Assembly (NCBI RefSeq): GCF_039349365.1
Contig: NZ_CP134977.1
Location: 124,001-188,000 of the forward strand
DNA: 64,000 bases
Origin: Buchnera aphidicola (Shivaphis celti)
GTDB taxonomy: Bacteria > Pseudomonadota > Gammaproteobacteria > Enterobacterales > Enterobacteriaceae
Direction of reading: 5' to 3'
The notes under the pieces are model-generated. The model did no database searches, had not been told where the DNA came from, and saw nothing but the letters and a program-made list of their open reading frames with translations. This document shows, in pieces, positions 29,594 to 39,904 of the stretch (position 1 is the first letter of the stretch; each line of letters begins with the position of its first letter). The position numbers and the translations under genes are program-made.

Positions 29594-30637
29594 ATGCGTA
29601 TTGAAGAAAGTATTAAATTAGGATTTAAGGATGTTTTAATTCGTCCAAAACGATCTATGTTAAAAAGTCGATCTGAAGTAAATTTATGTAGGAGTTTTTT
29701 TTTTAAACATTCTAATATATTTTGGAAAGGTATTCCAATTATTGCGTCAAATATGGATACTATTGGCACATTTAATGTTGCAAAGGTTTTATCTGATTTT
29801 AAAATTTTAACAGCAATACATAAATATTATGATATTTCTGATTGGAAAAATTTTATTTCTTCTCTTCCAAAAGAAAAATTTAATTATATTATGATTTCTA
29901 CTGGTACTGCAAAAAAAGATTATATGAAATTAAAAAATATATTATCTCTTTCTCCATTATTAAAATTTATTTGTATTGATGTAGCCAATGGATATTCTGA
30001 ACATTTTGTACAGTTTGTAAAAAAAGTTCGAATGGATTTTCCTAATAAAGTGATTTGTGCTGGTAATGTAGTTACTGGAGAAATGGTTGAGGAGTTAATA
30101 CTTTCTGGTGTAGATATTGTTAAAGTTGGTATAGGATCTGGTTCAGTTTGCACCACGAGAATTAAAACAGGGATTGGATATCCTCAATTATCTGCTGTTA
30201 TTGAATGTGCAGATGCAGCACATGGTTTGAAAGGGCATATTATTAGCGATGGTGGTTGTACTGAATCTGGAGATATTTCAAAAGCAATAGGTGCTGGTGC
30301 TGATTTTGTTATGATTGGTGGAATTTTTGCAGGACATGTAGAATGTGAAGGATCTATGGTGCAAGAAAATAATCAGAAATTTATGGTGTTTTATGGTATG
30401 AGTTCTAAATATGCTATGTGTTTACATAAAGGAAAAGTTGATGATTATAAAACTGAAGAAGGAAAAGTAGTAAAAATATTAATCAAGGGTTCGATAAAAA
30501 ATACTATACATGATATATTAGGTGGTATACGCTCTACTTGTACTTATGTTGGGGCTACTACAATTAAAGAACTAACAAAGCGTACTACATTTGTTCGTGT
30601 TTTTGAGCAGGAAAATAAAATTTTTAATAATCATTAA
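29594..30637 (+). CDS. guaC: GMP reductase
   Basis: Reduces GMP to IMP with NADPH, letting guanine nucleotides be recycled to adenine nucleotides. The 347 residues show the IMPDH/GMPR barrel: [11 protein letters not shown] near the start, [13 protein letters not shown], the catalytic cysteine in [11 protein letters not shown], and [20 protein letters not shown] plus [10 protein letters not shown] for phosphate binding. The length equals the E. coli protein. It follows secA with an 83-bp gap; in E. coli mutT, yacG, zapD and coaE lie between these two. With gpt at 61 kb it forms the visible purine salvage set. Confidence 0.96.
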   Translation: MRIEESIKLGFKDVLIRPKRSMLKSRSEVNLCRSFFFKHSNIFWKGIPIIASNMDTIGTFNVAKVLSDFKILTAIHKYYDISDWKNFISSLPKEKFNYIMISTGTAKKDYMKLKNILSLSPLLKFICIDVANGYSEHFVQFVKKVRMDFPNKVICAGNVVTGEMVEELILSGVDIVKVGIGSGSVCTTRIKTGIGYPQLSAVIECADAAHGLKGHIISDGGCTESGDISKAIGAGADFVMIGGIFAGHVECEGSMVQENNQKFMVFYGMSSKYAMCLHKGKVDDYKTEEGKVVKILIKGSIKNTIHDILGGIRSTCTYVGATTIKELTKRTTFVRVFEQENKIFNNH

Positions 30638-30654
30638 ATATTTTAATATGTTAC

Positions 30655-30682
30655 TTGACATGATAATATATAAAAATATTAT
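30655..30682 (+). promoter_or_regulatory. Sigma-70 promoter for aceE-aceF-lpdA
   Basis: TTGACA (30655-30660) with a 16-base spacer and TATTAT (30677-30682) lies about 73 bases before the aceE start. The arms ATAATATAT (30663-30671) and ATATATTAT (30681-30689) are complementary around the -10 box. The E. coli PdhR operator is not present. A perfect -35 hexamer makes this one of the two best promoters in the window. Confidence 0.65.
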
Positions 30683-30755
30683 ATATTATAATGTGAGTAA
30701 TGATTATTTTTTATGTTTTATATTTAAATAAAATTTAATACTAGGAATCATAGAT

Positions 30756-33419
30756 ATGATAAAACACTTTTTTTCGGATATCGATCCTATTGAAACAGTT
30801 GAATGGATAGATTCTATAGAATCAGTAATACTAAAAAATGGATTATATCGCGCTCGTTTTATAATACATCAGTTAATAAAAAAAATTAGAAAATACGATT
30901 CTGAAAATTCAATAAATACTTTGGTAACAGATTATATTAATACGATTCCGTTGAATTTTGAACCAGATTATCCAGGAAATTTAGAGATTGAAAAAAGAAT
31001 TCGATCTGTTGTAAGATGGAATGCTATTATTATGGTTTTACGTGCTTCTCAAAAAAATTTAGATTTAGGGGGACATTTATCTTCTTTTCAATCTGCTGCT
31101 ACTATTTATGAAGTTTGTTTTAATCATTTCTTTTATGCGAAAAATAAGAATCATGACGGAGATTTAATTTATTTTCAAGGTCATATTTCTCCTGGAATTT
31201 ATTCACGTGCTTTTTTAGAAGGACGTTTGACAGAAAAACAATTAGATAATTTTCGACAAGAAACTTTTGGTCATGGCCTTCCTTCATATCCTCATCCAAA
31301 ATTAATGCCAAATTTTTGGCAATTTCCTACAGTTTCTATGGGATTAAGTCCTATTAATGCAATTTATCAAGCAAAATTTTTAAAATATCTTGAAAATAGA
31401 AATTTAAAAAACACAAATAACAGAACTGTTTATGCTTTTTTAGGTGATGGAGAAATGGATGAACCAGAATCAAAAGGTGCAATTACTATTGCAGCGAGAG
31501 AAAAATTAAATAATTTGATATATGTTATTAATTGTAATTTGCAAAGATTAGATGGACCAGTAATTGGAAATGGGAAAATTATTGACGAATTAGAAAGTAT
31601 TTTTTATGGTGCGGGATGGGAAGTAATTAAAGTAATTTGGGGAGATCATTGGGATCATTTATTAAAAAAAGATAATAGTGGGAAATTAATTCAATTAATG
31701 AATGAAACGGTAGATGGAGATTATCAAAATTTTAAATCTAAAGATGGATCTTATATTAGAAAACATTTTTTTGGTAAATATTCTGAAACTCTACAATTAG
31801 TTCAAGATATGTCTGATGAAGAAATTTGGATGCTTAATAGAGGAGGACATGATCCTAAAAAAATTTTTGCAGCTTTTCATAAAGCAAAACAATCAAAAGA
31901 TAAACCAGTAGTAATTTTAATTCATACTATAAAAGGATATGGAATGGGAGATGTAGCAGAAGGAAAAAATGTTGCGCATCAAGTGAAAAAAATGAATATT
32001 CATGAATTAAAATATTTTTGTAAACGATTTGATGTTCCAGTTCAAGAAAATTTAATTCCCTCACTTCCCTTTATTAAGTTCGAAAAATCTTCTCCGGAGT
32101 ATATTTATTTACACGAAAAAAGGAAGGCATTAGGAGGATATATTCCAAAAAGAATAACTCGGTTTACAGAAGAATTGTTTTTACCTAGTTTAAATGATTT
32201 TTCTTCTTTATTTGTCCAACAAAAAAAAAAGATTTCTACAACTATTGCATTTGTTCGTATATTAAATATTTTATTAAATTTTTCATCTTTAAAAAATAGA
32301 ATTGTTCCTATCATTGCCGATGAAGCTCGTACATTTGGAATGGAAGGTTTATTTAGAAAAATTGGAATTTATAATCCTCATGGTCAAAAATATATTCCTC
32401 AAGATAAAAATCAATTATTATATTATAAGGAAGATCAAAAAGGACAAATATTACAGGAAGGGATTAATGAACTAGGAGCAGCTGCTTCATGGTTAGCTGC
32501 AGCTACTTCATATAGCAATAATAATTTTCCAATGATTCCATTTTATATCTATTATTCAATGTTTGGATTTCAAAGAATCGGTGATTTGTGTTGGGCTGCT
32601 GGAGATCAACAGGCTAGGGGATTTTTGATTGGAGGAACTTCTGGTCGGACTACTTTAAATGGAGAAGGATTACAACATGAAGATGGACATAGTCATATTC
32701 ATTTTTTAACAATACCAAATTGTATTTCTTATGATCCTGCATATGCATATGAGATAGCTGTTATTATACACAATGGTTTAATAAGAATGTATGGAGAAAA
32801 ACAAGAAAATATATATTATTATATTACTACTATGAATGAAAATTATTATATGCCAGAAATGTTAAAAGGAATGGAAGTCGGTATTATTAAAGGAATATAT
32901 AAATTAAATTCTCTGATAGGTAAAAAATATAAAGTACAACTATTAGGGTCAGGAGCTATTTTAAGAAGTGTAATTCAGGCCGCACACATTTTATATAATG
33001 ATTATTGTATTAGTTCAGATGTTTACAGTGTGACTTCTTTTACTGAATTAGCTCGTGATGGACAAGATTGTGAAAGATGGAATATGTTACATCCTTTTAA
33101 AAATCCAAAAGTTCCATATATTACAACAGTTATGAATGATGCTCCAGCAATAGCTGCAACTGATTATATGAAATTATTTGCTGATCAAGTACGGAAATAT
33201 ATACCAGCCAAGACCTATCGAGTGTTAGGAACAGATGGATTTGGTTGTTCAGATAGTAGGAAAAATTTACGTCAGTATTTTGAAATTCATGCTCATTATA
33301 TTGTAATTGCTGCATTGACAGAATTATCTAATCACTGCATCATAGATAAAAAAATTATTGTTGATGCGTTAATAAAATTTAATATTAATACAGAAAAAAT
33401 CAATCCAATTTTTGTATGA
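30756..33419 (+). CDS. aceE: Pyruvate dehydrogenase E1 component
   Basis: Thiamine diphosphate-dependent decarboxylase that passes the acetyl group to the lipoyl domain of AceF. The 887 residues match homodimeric E. coli E1: DIDPIETVEWIDSIESV at the start, HISPGIYSRAFLEGR, the TPP motif beginning at GDGEMDEPESKGA, and GRTTLNGEGLQHEDGHSH with the active-site histidine loop. An A10 run (32221-32230) is in frame. The gene heads the conserved aceE-aceF-lpdA operon with 13 bp to aceF. It supplies acetyl-CoA for Pta-AckA ATP production and for fatty acid steps. Confidence 0.98.
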   Translation: MIKHFFSDIDPIETVEWIDSIESVILKNGLYRARFIIHQLIKKIRKYDSENSINTLVTDYINTIPLNFEPDYPGNLEIEKRIRSVVRWNAIIMVLRASQKNLDLGGHLSSFQSAATIYEVCFNHFFYAKNKNHDGDLIYFQGHISPGIYSRAFLEGRLTEKQLDNFRQETFGHGLPSYPHPKLMPNFWQFPTVSMGLSPINAIYQAKFLKYLENRNLKNTNNRTVYAFLGDGEMDEPESKGAITIAAREKLNNLIYVINCNLQRLDGPVIGNGKIIDELESIFYGAGWEVIKVIWGDHWDHLLKKDNSGKLIQLMNETVDGDYQNFKSKDGSYIRKHFFGKYSETLQLVQDMSDEEIWMLNRGGHDPKKIFAAFHKAKQSKDKPVVILIHTIKGYGMGDVAEGKNVAHQVKKMNIHELKYFCKRFDVPVQENLIPSLPFIKFEKSSPEYIYLHEKRKALGGYIPKRITRFTEELFLPSLNDFSSLFVQQKKKISTTIAFVRILNILLNFSSLKNRIVPIIADEARTFGMEGLFRKIGIYNPHGQKYIPQDKNQLLYYKEDQKGQILQEGINELGAAASWLAAATSYSNNNFPMIPFYIYYSMFGFQRIGDLCWAAGDQQARGFLIGGTSGRTTLNGEGLQHEDGHSHIHFLTIPNCISYDPAYAYEIAVIIHNGLIRMYGEKQENIYYYITTMNENYYMPEMLKGMEVGIIKGIYKLNSLIGKKYKVQLLGSGAILRSVIQAAHILYNDYCISSDVYSVTSFTELARDGQDCERWNMLHPFKNPKVPYITTVMNDAPAIAATDYMKLFADQVRKYIPAKTYRVLGTDGFGCSDSRKNLRQYFEIHAHYIVIAALTELSNHCIIDKKIIVDALIKFNINTEKINPIFV

Positions 33420-33432
33420 GAGGTAAAGTGCA

Positions 33433-34647
33433 GTGGATACTGAAATTAAAATCCCAGATATTGGAATTGATCAAGCAGAAGTAATAGAGATTTTAGTACA
33501 TGTTAATGATTATGTGAAAAAAGAGCAAGGTTTAATTGTTATAGAAGGAGAAAAAGCTTCTATGGAAATTCCTTCTCCACATACTGGTATAGTTAAGGAA
33601 ATTAAAGTAAAAATTTCTGATATTGTTAAGAAAAACTCTATTATTATGATTATGCAATTAAAAAATACTTTTAAAAATCAGAACACTATTTATAATAGTG
33701 ATAAAGATGTTGACAATATTAAACAATCAAAAGTGAAAGATCTTAATATTATTTATGCCTCTCCTATTATTCGTAGATTAGCAAGGTCTAAAAATATTGA
33801 TTTACATAATATTGTTGGTAGTGGAAGAAAAAATAGAATTATTAAAAAAGATATTGATAATTATATAAACGATTTAAATTCTCATGTTAGTAAAAATAAT
33901 ATATTTCAAGATACCGTGAATCCTGAAAAGAATAATTGCAATAAGTTTGGTGAAATAGAAAAAGTCATTATTAATAAAATAAAAAAACGTACTGGAGATG
34001 TATTATCTAAAAATTGGTCTACTATTCCGCATGTAACACAATTTGATGAAATAGATATCACTGATTTAGAAAATTTTCGTATTCAATATAATCAATCCAA
34101 TAAAGAGAAAAAAAATAATAAACTTACATTATTAACTTTTGTTGTGAAAGCTATTTCTAAAGGATTGGAAAAATATCCATATTTTAATAGTTCTATTTCT
34201 CGAGATGGTAATACTATTTATTTAAAGAAATATATAAATATTGGAATTGCTGTAGATACAAATCATGGATTAATAGTTCCAGTGATTAAAAATGTAAAAA
34301 ATAAAAATTTGTTTGAAATTTCTCAAGAAATATTTCATAAATCGAATAGTGCTCGCCAGGGTAATTTAAATATGTTAGATATTCAGGGTGGTTGCTTTAC
34401 AATTTCTAGTTTAGGGGGAATTGGTGGTACATATTTTTCTCCAATTATTAATGGATCGGAAGCAGCTATATTAGGAATTTCTCGATCTTGTTATAAACCT
34501 ATTTGGAATGGAAAAATTTTTGTTCCTAAATTAATGTTACCAATTTCATTATCTTATAATCATTGTATTATTGATGGTGCAGATGGCGCACGATTTATTA
34601 CGTATATTAATAAAATATTATCAGATATTAGATTATTATTAATTTAA
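33433..34647 (+). CDS. aceF: Dihydrolipoyl acetyltransferase (pyruvate dehydrogenase E2), single lipoyl domain
   Basis: Core of the pyruvate dehydrogenase complex. The 404 residues have one lipoyl domain (residues 1-75, with the lipoylated lysine in GEKASMEIPSP), a short linker, the E1/E3-binding domain (ASPIIRRLARSKNIDLHNIVGSG, about residues 112-150) and the catalytic domain ending with SYNHCIIDGADGARF, where the histidine and aspartate of the HxxxDG motif are kept. E. coli AceF has three lipoyl domains and about 630 residues. The start is GTG 33433 with a GAGAGGTAA box upstream. It sits in the operon between aceE and lpdA. Confidence 0.96.
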   Translation: MDTEIKIPDIGIDQAEVIEILVHVNDYVKKEQGLIVIEGEKASMEIPSPHTGIVKEIKVKISDIVKKNSIIMIMQLKNTFKNQNTIYNSDKDVDNIKQSKVKDLNIIYASPIIRRLARSKNIDLHNIVGSGRKNRIIKKDIDNYINDLNSHVSKNNIFQDTVNPEKNNCNKFGEIEKVIINKIKKRTGDVLSKNWSTIPHVTQFDEIDITDLENFRIQYNQSNKEKKNNKLTLLTFVVKAISKGLEKYPYFNSSISRDGNTIYLKKYINIGIAVDTNHGLIVPVIKNVKNKNLFEISQEIFHKSNSARQGNLNMLDIQGGCFTISSLGGIGGTYFSPIINGSEAAILGISRSCYKPIWNGKIFVPKLMLPISLSYNHCIIDGADGARFITYINKILSDIRLLLI

Positions 34648-34736
34648 TTTTTTAAATTATTTTTATTTATTATATTTTAAAAGTATATTATAATATTAAA
34701 ATAAAAAAATTCTAAAATTTTATAGAGGGTATAAAA

Positions 34737-36158
34737 ATGATTCGGAAGATTCATACACAGGTTTTAGTTCTTGGCTCTGGTCCTGCTGGTTATGCAGCAG
34801 CTTTTCGAAGTGCAGATCTAGGATTAAATGTAACACTGGTTGAAAAATATGATACATTAGGCGGAGTATGTTTAAATGTTGGTTGTATTCCTTCAAAGTT
34901 TTTATTACATATAGCAAAAGTAATAAAAGAAGCAAGAGAATTGTCAACTCAAGGTGTTATATTTAATGATCCTACAATTGATATAAATCTTATTAAAGCA
35001 AATAAAAATAAAACTCTTTCTGATTTATCACGTGGACTAAAAAGTTTATCTAAAATAAGAAATGTTATTTTATTAAACGGAACTGGTTATTTTTTAAATA
35101 AAAATACTGTAGTCGTTGATGGTAAAAAAGAAATGATACATGTACATTTTGACAATGTTATTATTGCGACAGGATCAAAACCAATCACATTGTCAAATTT
35201 TCCTATAGATAATAAATATATATGGGATTCAACGACTGCTTTATCATTAAATACTATTCCAAAGAAGATGTTAATCATTGGTTCAGGAATTATTGGATTA
35301 GAAATGGCAACCTTTTATAGCACAATTGGTACTCAAGTAGATGTAATTGACCGTTTTAAAAGAATTTTGCCATTTTTAGATAAAGATGTGATTGATGTTT
35401 TTACTTCTTCGGTTTGTAAAGATTTTAATATTTTGTTAGAAACAAATGTTAAAGATATTTTCATAAAAGATAATCAAGTTGCAGTTACGATGTTAAATTC
35501 TGGAAGTGAAAAAAAAATATTTTATGATGCTATTCTTATAGCAATTGGAAGAAAACCAAATATTAGTGGTTTAAACTTAGAAAAAATTAATGTTGAATTA
35601 GATAAAAATAATTTTATTAAGGTAAATAATCAATTATGTACTAACGTTTCTAACATTTACGCAATTGGAGATGTGATTGGACAACCGATGTTAGCTCATA
35701 AAGGTATGCATCAAGGTCATATTGCTGCAGAAGTTATTTTTGGACATAAACATTATTTTGATCCAAAAGTTATTCCTTCAGTTGCCTACACTGATCCAGA
35801 AATTGCTTGGGTAGGGATAAACGAAAGAGAAGCTGTACAAAGAAATATTAACTATGAAGTTGCAGTTTTCCCGTGGAAAAATTCTGGACGAGCATTAGTA
35901 TCAAATTGTTCTAATGGAATAACAAAATTAATTATTAATAAAGATAATAGAACAATTATTGGCGGAGTGATTGTTGGAAGAAATGCAGGTGAATTAATTT
36001 CAGAAATTACATTAGCAATAGAAATGAATTGTGATATAGAAGATATAGTATTAACAATTCATCCACATCCTACGTTGTGTGAATCAATTAATTTGTCTGC
36101 ACAAATTATACAAGGAACTATTACTGATATGGTGAATTCAAAATCAAATATTCGGTAA
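34737..36158 (+). CDS. lpdA: Dihydrolipoyl dehydrogenase (E3)
   Basis: FAD enzyme that reoxidises the lipoyl group of AceF and makes NADH; it also serves 2-oxoglutarate dehydrogenase where present. The 473 residues include the FAD motif LGSGPAGYAAAFRSADLG, the redox cysteine pair in GGVCLNVGCIPSKFLLH, the second nucleotide motif IGSGIIGLEMATFY, IYAIGDVIG, and the C-terminal active-site HPHPT. The ATG follows a GAGGGTATAAA box. It is third in the aceEF-lpdA order, with an 89-bp gap before it and a strong hairpin after it. Confidence 0.98.
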   Translation: MIRKIHTQVLVLGSGPAGYAAAFRSADLGLNVTLVEKYDTLGGVCLNVGCIPSKFLLHIAKVIKEARELSTQGVIFNDPTIDINLIKANKNKTLSDLSRGLKSLSKIRNVILLNGTGYFLNKNTVVVDGKKEMIHVHFDNVIIATGSKPITLSNFPIDNKYIWDSTTALSLNTIPKKMLIIGSGIIGLEMATFYSTIGTQVDVIDRFKRILPFLDKDVIDVFTSSVCKDFNILLETNVKDIFIKDNQVAVTMLNSGSEKKIFYDAILIAIGRKPNISGLNLEKINVELDKNNFIKVNNQLCTNVSNIYAIGDVIGQPMLAHKGMHQGHIAAEVIFGHKHYFDPKVIPSVAYTDPEIAWVGINEREAVQRNINYEVAVFPWKNSGRALVSNCSNGITKLIINKDNRTIIGGVIVGRNAGELISEITLAIEMNCDIEDIVLTIHPHPTLCESINLSAQIIQGTITDMVNSKSNIR

Positions 36159-36184
36159 TATGAAAAAATTAAATTCATTATTTT

Positions 36185-36215
36185 ATAAAGAATTATTTTT
36201 TCAATAATTCTTTAT
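36185..36215. terminator. Terminator after lpdA
   Basis: ATAAAGAATTATT (36185-36197) and AATAATTCTTTAT (36203-36215) form a perfect 13-bp stem with a TTTTC loop, followed by ATTTTATATAAT. It lies 26 bp after the lpdA stop and before the convergent mtnN, so it may act in both directions. Confidence 0.75.
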
Positions 36216-36247
36216 ATTTTATATAATAAAAAAAATCTATTATTTCA

Positions 36248-36964
36248 TCACAATGCGAAATATATTTCTTTAATTGATATTATAAATTTTATTAAAATTG
36301 TTATTATTTTTTTTATTTTTATAGAAGTTTTTTTTATATTTTTTTTGAAAAGAGAAGAAGCTTTTTTTTTTGAATGATCTGAGATGATTTTTATAATCAA
36401 GCATGGTATACGGAATTTGTAACATGTATGTTTAATGGAAGATGATTCCATATCCACTGATATGGCTATAGGAAATTTTTGTAGTATTCTTTTTATTTTA
36501 CTTTTTTTATCAATAAACGTATCACCACTAACAATATATCCTTCTTGATATTTAATAGAATAATAATTTAATATTGTTTTTAATACATTTCTTAAAATTA
36601 AATTTGTTTTAAATATTTTAGGATAATTAGGAATTTGTCCTTCTTTATAACCAAAACTTTTTAAGTTAACATCATAATAAGAAACTTTTTTTGCAATAAT
36701 TATATCAAATATTTTTACTGAAGAATTTAATTTTCCTGCTGATCCAATATTGATAATAAAATTTACTTTATATATTTTAATTAATATCGTGCAAGCAATA
36801 CTACTTTCTGTTTTTCCGATTCCGGATTGTATAAAAATAATTTTTTTTTTATTCTTTGTTAAACTTAATTCATGTACTGAATTACTAATTTTTTTAATTT
36901 TGTAAATTTCATTATTAAATATTAATAGTTCACTTTTCATGGCATAAATAACGCCAATTTTCAT
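36248..36964 (-). CDS. mtnN: 5'-methylthioadenosine / S-adenosylhomocysteine nucleosidase
   Basis: Cleaves MTA and SAH, removing the by-products of polyamine synthesis and SAM-dependent methylation. The 238 residues align with E. coli MtnN (Pfs): MKIGVIYAMKSEL at the start, SGIGKTESSIACTIL, NIGSAGKLN, VSGDTFI, VDMESSSI with the substrate-binding glutamate and the catalytic aspartate in IISDHSKK. The end is lysine/isoleucine-rich and less conserved. ATG 36964 restores the normal start; a longer frame into erpA exists but its extra 23 residues are unrelated. Several methyltransferases here (PrmC, RsmH) would generate SAH for it. Confidence 0.92.
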   Translation of the reverse strand: MKIGVIYAMKSELLIFNNEIYKIKKISNSVHELSLTKNKKKIIFIQSGIGKTESSIACTILIKIYKVNFIINIGSAGKLNSSVKIFDIIIAKKVSYYDVNLKSFGYKEGQIPNYPKIFKTNLILRNVLKTILNYYSIKYQEGYIVSGDTFIDKKSKIKRILQKFPIAISVDMESSSIKHTCYKFRIPCLIIKIISDHSKKKASSLFKKNIKKTSIKIKKIITILIKFIISIKEIYFAL

Positions 36965-36989
36965 ATATTTATACTCTTTCTTTTGAATT

Positions 36990-37331
36990 TTAAATACTAA
37001 AGGATGTTCCGCAACTACATGTACTTTTTGCATTTGGATTTAATACAACAAATTTTGTTCCTGTTAATGTTTCTTGGTAATCAATTGTTCCTCCTTGAAT
37101 ATAATTTAAGCTAATTGCGTCAATCACTATTTTAAATTTTTGTTGCATAAAAAAATCGTTTTTTTTAATTTTTTTTTCTAATTTAAATTTATATTGAAAT
37201 CCGTTACAACCTCCTCCAGTAATATATATTCTAAAATATAAATTTTCATTCATGTCATTTTTTATTAATTGTGTAATTTTTTTTTTAGCGTTTTTAGTAA
37301 ATTGTATTTGAAGTTTTGAAAAATTTATCAT
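36990..37331 (-). CDS. erpA: A-type iron-sulfur cluster insertion protein
   Basis: Carries and inserts Fe-S clusters into apoproteins. The 113 residues show the three cluster cysteines: one in TGGGCNGFQYKF and two in the C-terminal STCSCGTSFSI. The ending is near-identical to E. coli ErpA (NPNAKSTCGCGSSFSI), which favours ErpA over IscA or SufA. It lies between ftsZ and mtnN on the same strand, 25 bp before mtnN. Confidence 0.93.
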   Translation of the reverse strand: MINFSKLQIQFTKNAKKKITQLIKNDMNENLYFRIYITGGGCNGFQYKFKLEKKIKKNDFFMQQKFKIVIDAISLNYIQGGTIDYQETLTGTKFVVLNPNAKSTCSCGTSFSI

Positions 37332-37375
37332 ATATTTTTGTGATTATATTGTTTAAGATAATTATTTTTTTTAAT

Positions 37376-38530
37376 TTATTTTTTTCTTAAAAAAGCTGGT
37401 ATATCTAAATAATTTGGTTCCTTAATATTATTTTTTTTTATTTCAATATTTTTTCGATATATTTTTTTTTGATGTGATCTTTTTATACAGGAATGAAAAT
37501 TTTGATAACGATAATTATTTGTTGTATTTTCTTGATGTAGATTTTTATTATTAGAAAATTTATTATTTTTATTTTGATCTATCCCAATTCCAGTAGCAAC
37601 AACCGTGACTCGTAGAGAATCATTCATTTCTGAATCTAGAGAAGTTCCAATTACAACTGTAGCATTGTCAGAAGAAAATGATCGGACAGTATTACCAACT
37701 GTTTCAAATTCATCTAATCTTAGATCTGTTCCAGCGGTAATATTTACTAATACTCCATTAGCTCCAGATAAATCAATATCTTCTAACAATGGACTAGATA
37801 TAGCAATTTCAGCAGCTTCTTCTGCTCGGTTTTCTCCTGAAGATAATCCAGTTCCCATCATTGCATAACCCATTTCTGACATAACGGTTCTTACATCAGC
37901 AAAATCTACGTTCATTAATCCAGGTTTAGTGATTAATTCAGCTATTCCTTGTACTGCTCCTCTTAATACGTTATTTGCAGCGCTAAATGCATCGAGTAAA
38001 GAAATTCCTCGATTTAGTACTTTTAAAAGTTTATCATTTGGGATAATAATTAACGAATCAACATATTTTGACAGTTCAACTATTCCCTGTTCAGCAAATA
38101 TCATTCTTTTTTTTCCTTCGAATACAAACGGTTTAGTGATTACTGCAACAGTTAATATTCCCATTTCTTTTGCAATAGATGCAACGATTGGAGCAGCTCC
38201 CGTTCCAGTTCCTCCACCCATTCCAGCGGCTATAAAAACCATATCTGCTCCTTCTAGAGCTGTATGTATTGCTTCTCTATCTTCTTCTGCTGCATGTTTT
38301 CCAATCTCTGGGTTTGATCCTGCTCCTAACCCTTTAGTAATATTTTTTCCTATTTGGATTGTTTGTCCTACTTCTATTTTTTTTAATGCCTGTGCATCAG
38401 TATTAATTGCAAAAAATTCCACTCCTTCTATTTTTTCTCTTACCATATGTTCTACGGCATTACCTCCACCTCCTCCAATACCAAGTACTTTTATTATTGC
38501 ATTATTACTTAATTCCATAGATTCCAACAT
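37376..38530 (-). CDS. ftsZ: Cell division protein FtsZ
   Basis: Tubulin-like GTPase that forms the division ring. The 384 residues contain [13 protein letters not shown], the tubulin signature [10 protein letters not shown], and the T7-loop region [11 protein letters not shown] with the catalytic aspartate. After a degenerate linker rich in Asn and Lys (about residues 320-368) the protein ends with [14 protein letters not shown], the conserved C-terminal peptide that binds FtsA and ZipA. It follows ftsA by 29 bp. The protein looks fully functional although the neighbouring cell-wall genes of the cluster are gone. Confidence 0.98.
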   Translation of the reverse strand: MLESMELSNNAIIKVLGIGGGGGNAVEHMVREKIEGVEFFAINTDAQALKKIEVGQTIQIGKNITKGLGAGSNPEIGKHAAEEDREAIHTALEGADMVFIAAGMGGGTGTGAAPIVASIAKEMGILTVAVITKPFVFEGKKRMIFAEQGIVELSKYVDSLIIIPNDKLLKVLNRGISLLDAFSAANNVLRGAVQGIAELITKPGLMNVDFADVRTVMSEMGYAMMGTGLSSGENRAEEAAEIAISSPLLEDIDLSGANGVLVNITAGTDLRLDEFETVGNTVRSFSSDNATVVIGTSLDSEMNDSLRVTVVATGIGIDQNKNNKFSNNKNLHQENTTNNYRYQNFHSCIKRSHQKKIYRKNIEIKKNNIKEPNYLDIPAFLRKK

Positions 38531-38559
38531 ATTTTCCTCTATATAAATATTTTTAATTG

Positions 38560-39822
38560 TTATATTTTAGTGATTTTTTTATACCATAGATGCAATTTAT
38601 TATATATTTTGCTTAAAATTGTATTTTTTTTGTGTTTTTCTTTTTTATAAAAGATTTTTTTTTCTGCGTATTTCAATAATCCTAAAACCGTGGAATAACT
38701 AGGATGAATAATTTGGTCATTATATGTTTTTATATTTTTTGGCATTCCAATTCGTATTGGCATATTAAATGTTTTTTGTGCTATTTTTTTGATTAATTTA
38801 ATTTGTGATCCTCCTCCAGTTAAAACAACTCCAGAATTAATCTTATATTTTTGTCCTTTCTCGTATAGTTTTTTTTGAATATGAATAATAATATTGCTAA
38901 TTATATAAAATAACTCTTTGTATCTAGATTCAATAACTTCAATTAAAGTATTTTGTTGAATTTTTTTTGTACTAATTCCATATTTAGTAGAAATATTAAT
39001 TATTTCTGATGTTGATAACGATGAAGATATTTTAGATCCATATTTAATTTTTATTTTTTCTGCATTATCAAAGGATGTATTAAATGCATATGCAATATCA
39101 TGAGTTACAATATTTCCTGCATATGGAATGACTTGACTGTGCTGTATGGAACCATTAATATAAATGACAATACTGATATTATTTCCACCTATATCAATAA
39201 TACATACCCCAGATTGTTTTTCTTCTAATTTTAATACTGCTTGACCAGATGCAATTCCGGAAAATATTATTTTTTTTATTTTGACATTGCATTGATTAAT
39301 TGCTTTAATGATATTTTTTTGAATATCATGTTTATGCAAGATTAAATGCACTTTTGCTTGCATACGACATCCTGACAATCCAATTGGATTTTTTATTCCA
39401 TGTTCTTGATCAATGGAATATTCTTGTGGTATAATATGTAGTATACTATATCCTTCTTTTAATTTTATGCATTTTGCTGTATAAATTGCATATTTAATAT
39501 CATTTTTTGTTACCTCATTATTGTAAATTGGAACAATTCCAATTTCGTTTTTACATTTTATGTATTTATTAGATATAGAGACGTATATAGAAGAAATATT
39601 ACATTCAGCTATAATTTCAGCTTCATTAATAGCTTTTTTTATACAAGAAGAAATTGATTTTAAATTTTTTATGTTTCCATGATTATCTATTCCTTGAGAA
39701 TGGCATTTTCCAAAACCAATAATTTTAATAATTCTATTTTTTAGTATTTTTCCAACTGTTACAACAATTTTTGTAGACCCGATATCTAATCCAATTATTA
39801 ATTTTTGGTTTTTTTTACTCAT
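38560..39822 (-). CDS. ftsA: Cell division protein FtsA
   Basis: Actin-like protein that tethers FtsZ to the membrane. The 420 residues carry the ASKHA phosphate motifs [18 protein letters not shown] and [15 protein letters not shown], the 1C domain in between, and [17 protein letters not shown]. The C-terminus ([13 protein letters not shown]) is amphipathic and basic, as needed for membrane anchoring. It lies 29 bp before ftsZ on the same strand. Upstream, only 82 bp separate it from rsmH, whereas in E. coli eleven genes from ftsL to ftsQ lie between them. Confidence 0.95.
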   Translation of the reverse strand: MSKKNQKLIIGLDIGSTKIVVTVGKILKNRIIKIIGFGKCHSQGIDNHGNIKNLKSISSCIKKAINEAEIIAECNISSIYVSISNKYIKCKNEIGIVPIYNNEVTKNDIKYAIYTAKCIKLKEGYSILHIIPQEYSIDQEHGIKNPIGLSGCRMQAKVHLILHKHDIQKNIIKAINQCNVKIKKIIFSGIASGQAVLKLEEKQSGVCIIDIGGNNISIVIYINGSIQHSQVIPYAGNIVTHDIAYAFNTSFDNAEKIKIKYGSKISSSLSTSEIINISTKYGISTKKIQQNTLIEVIESRYKELFYIISNIIIHIQKKLYEKGQKYKINSGVVLTGGGSQIKLIKKIAQKTFNMPIRIGMPKNIKTYNDQIIHPSYSTVLGLLKYAEKKIFYKKEKHKKNTILSKIYNKLHLWYKKITKI

Positions 39823-39904
39823 TATATTTTAACCTATCTCTACCATTCAAACATATTTTATACTAATAAAATTTTTATTTTATGTTTTATTGATCAAAAA
39901 AAAA

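Noticed and set aside
37929..38546. 205-codon frame on + strand opposite ftsZ
   Set aside because: The GC-richer, conserved ftsZ leaves few antisense stops; Ser/Pro/Ile-rich translation looks like a shadow.
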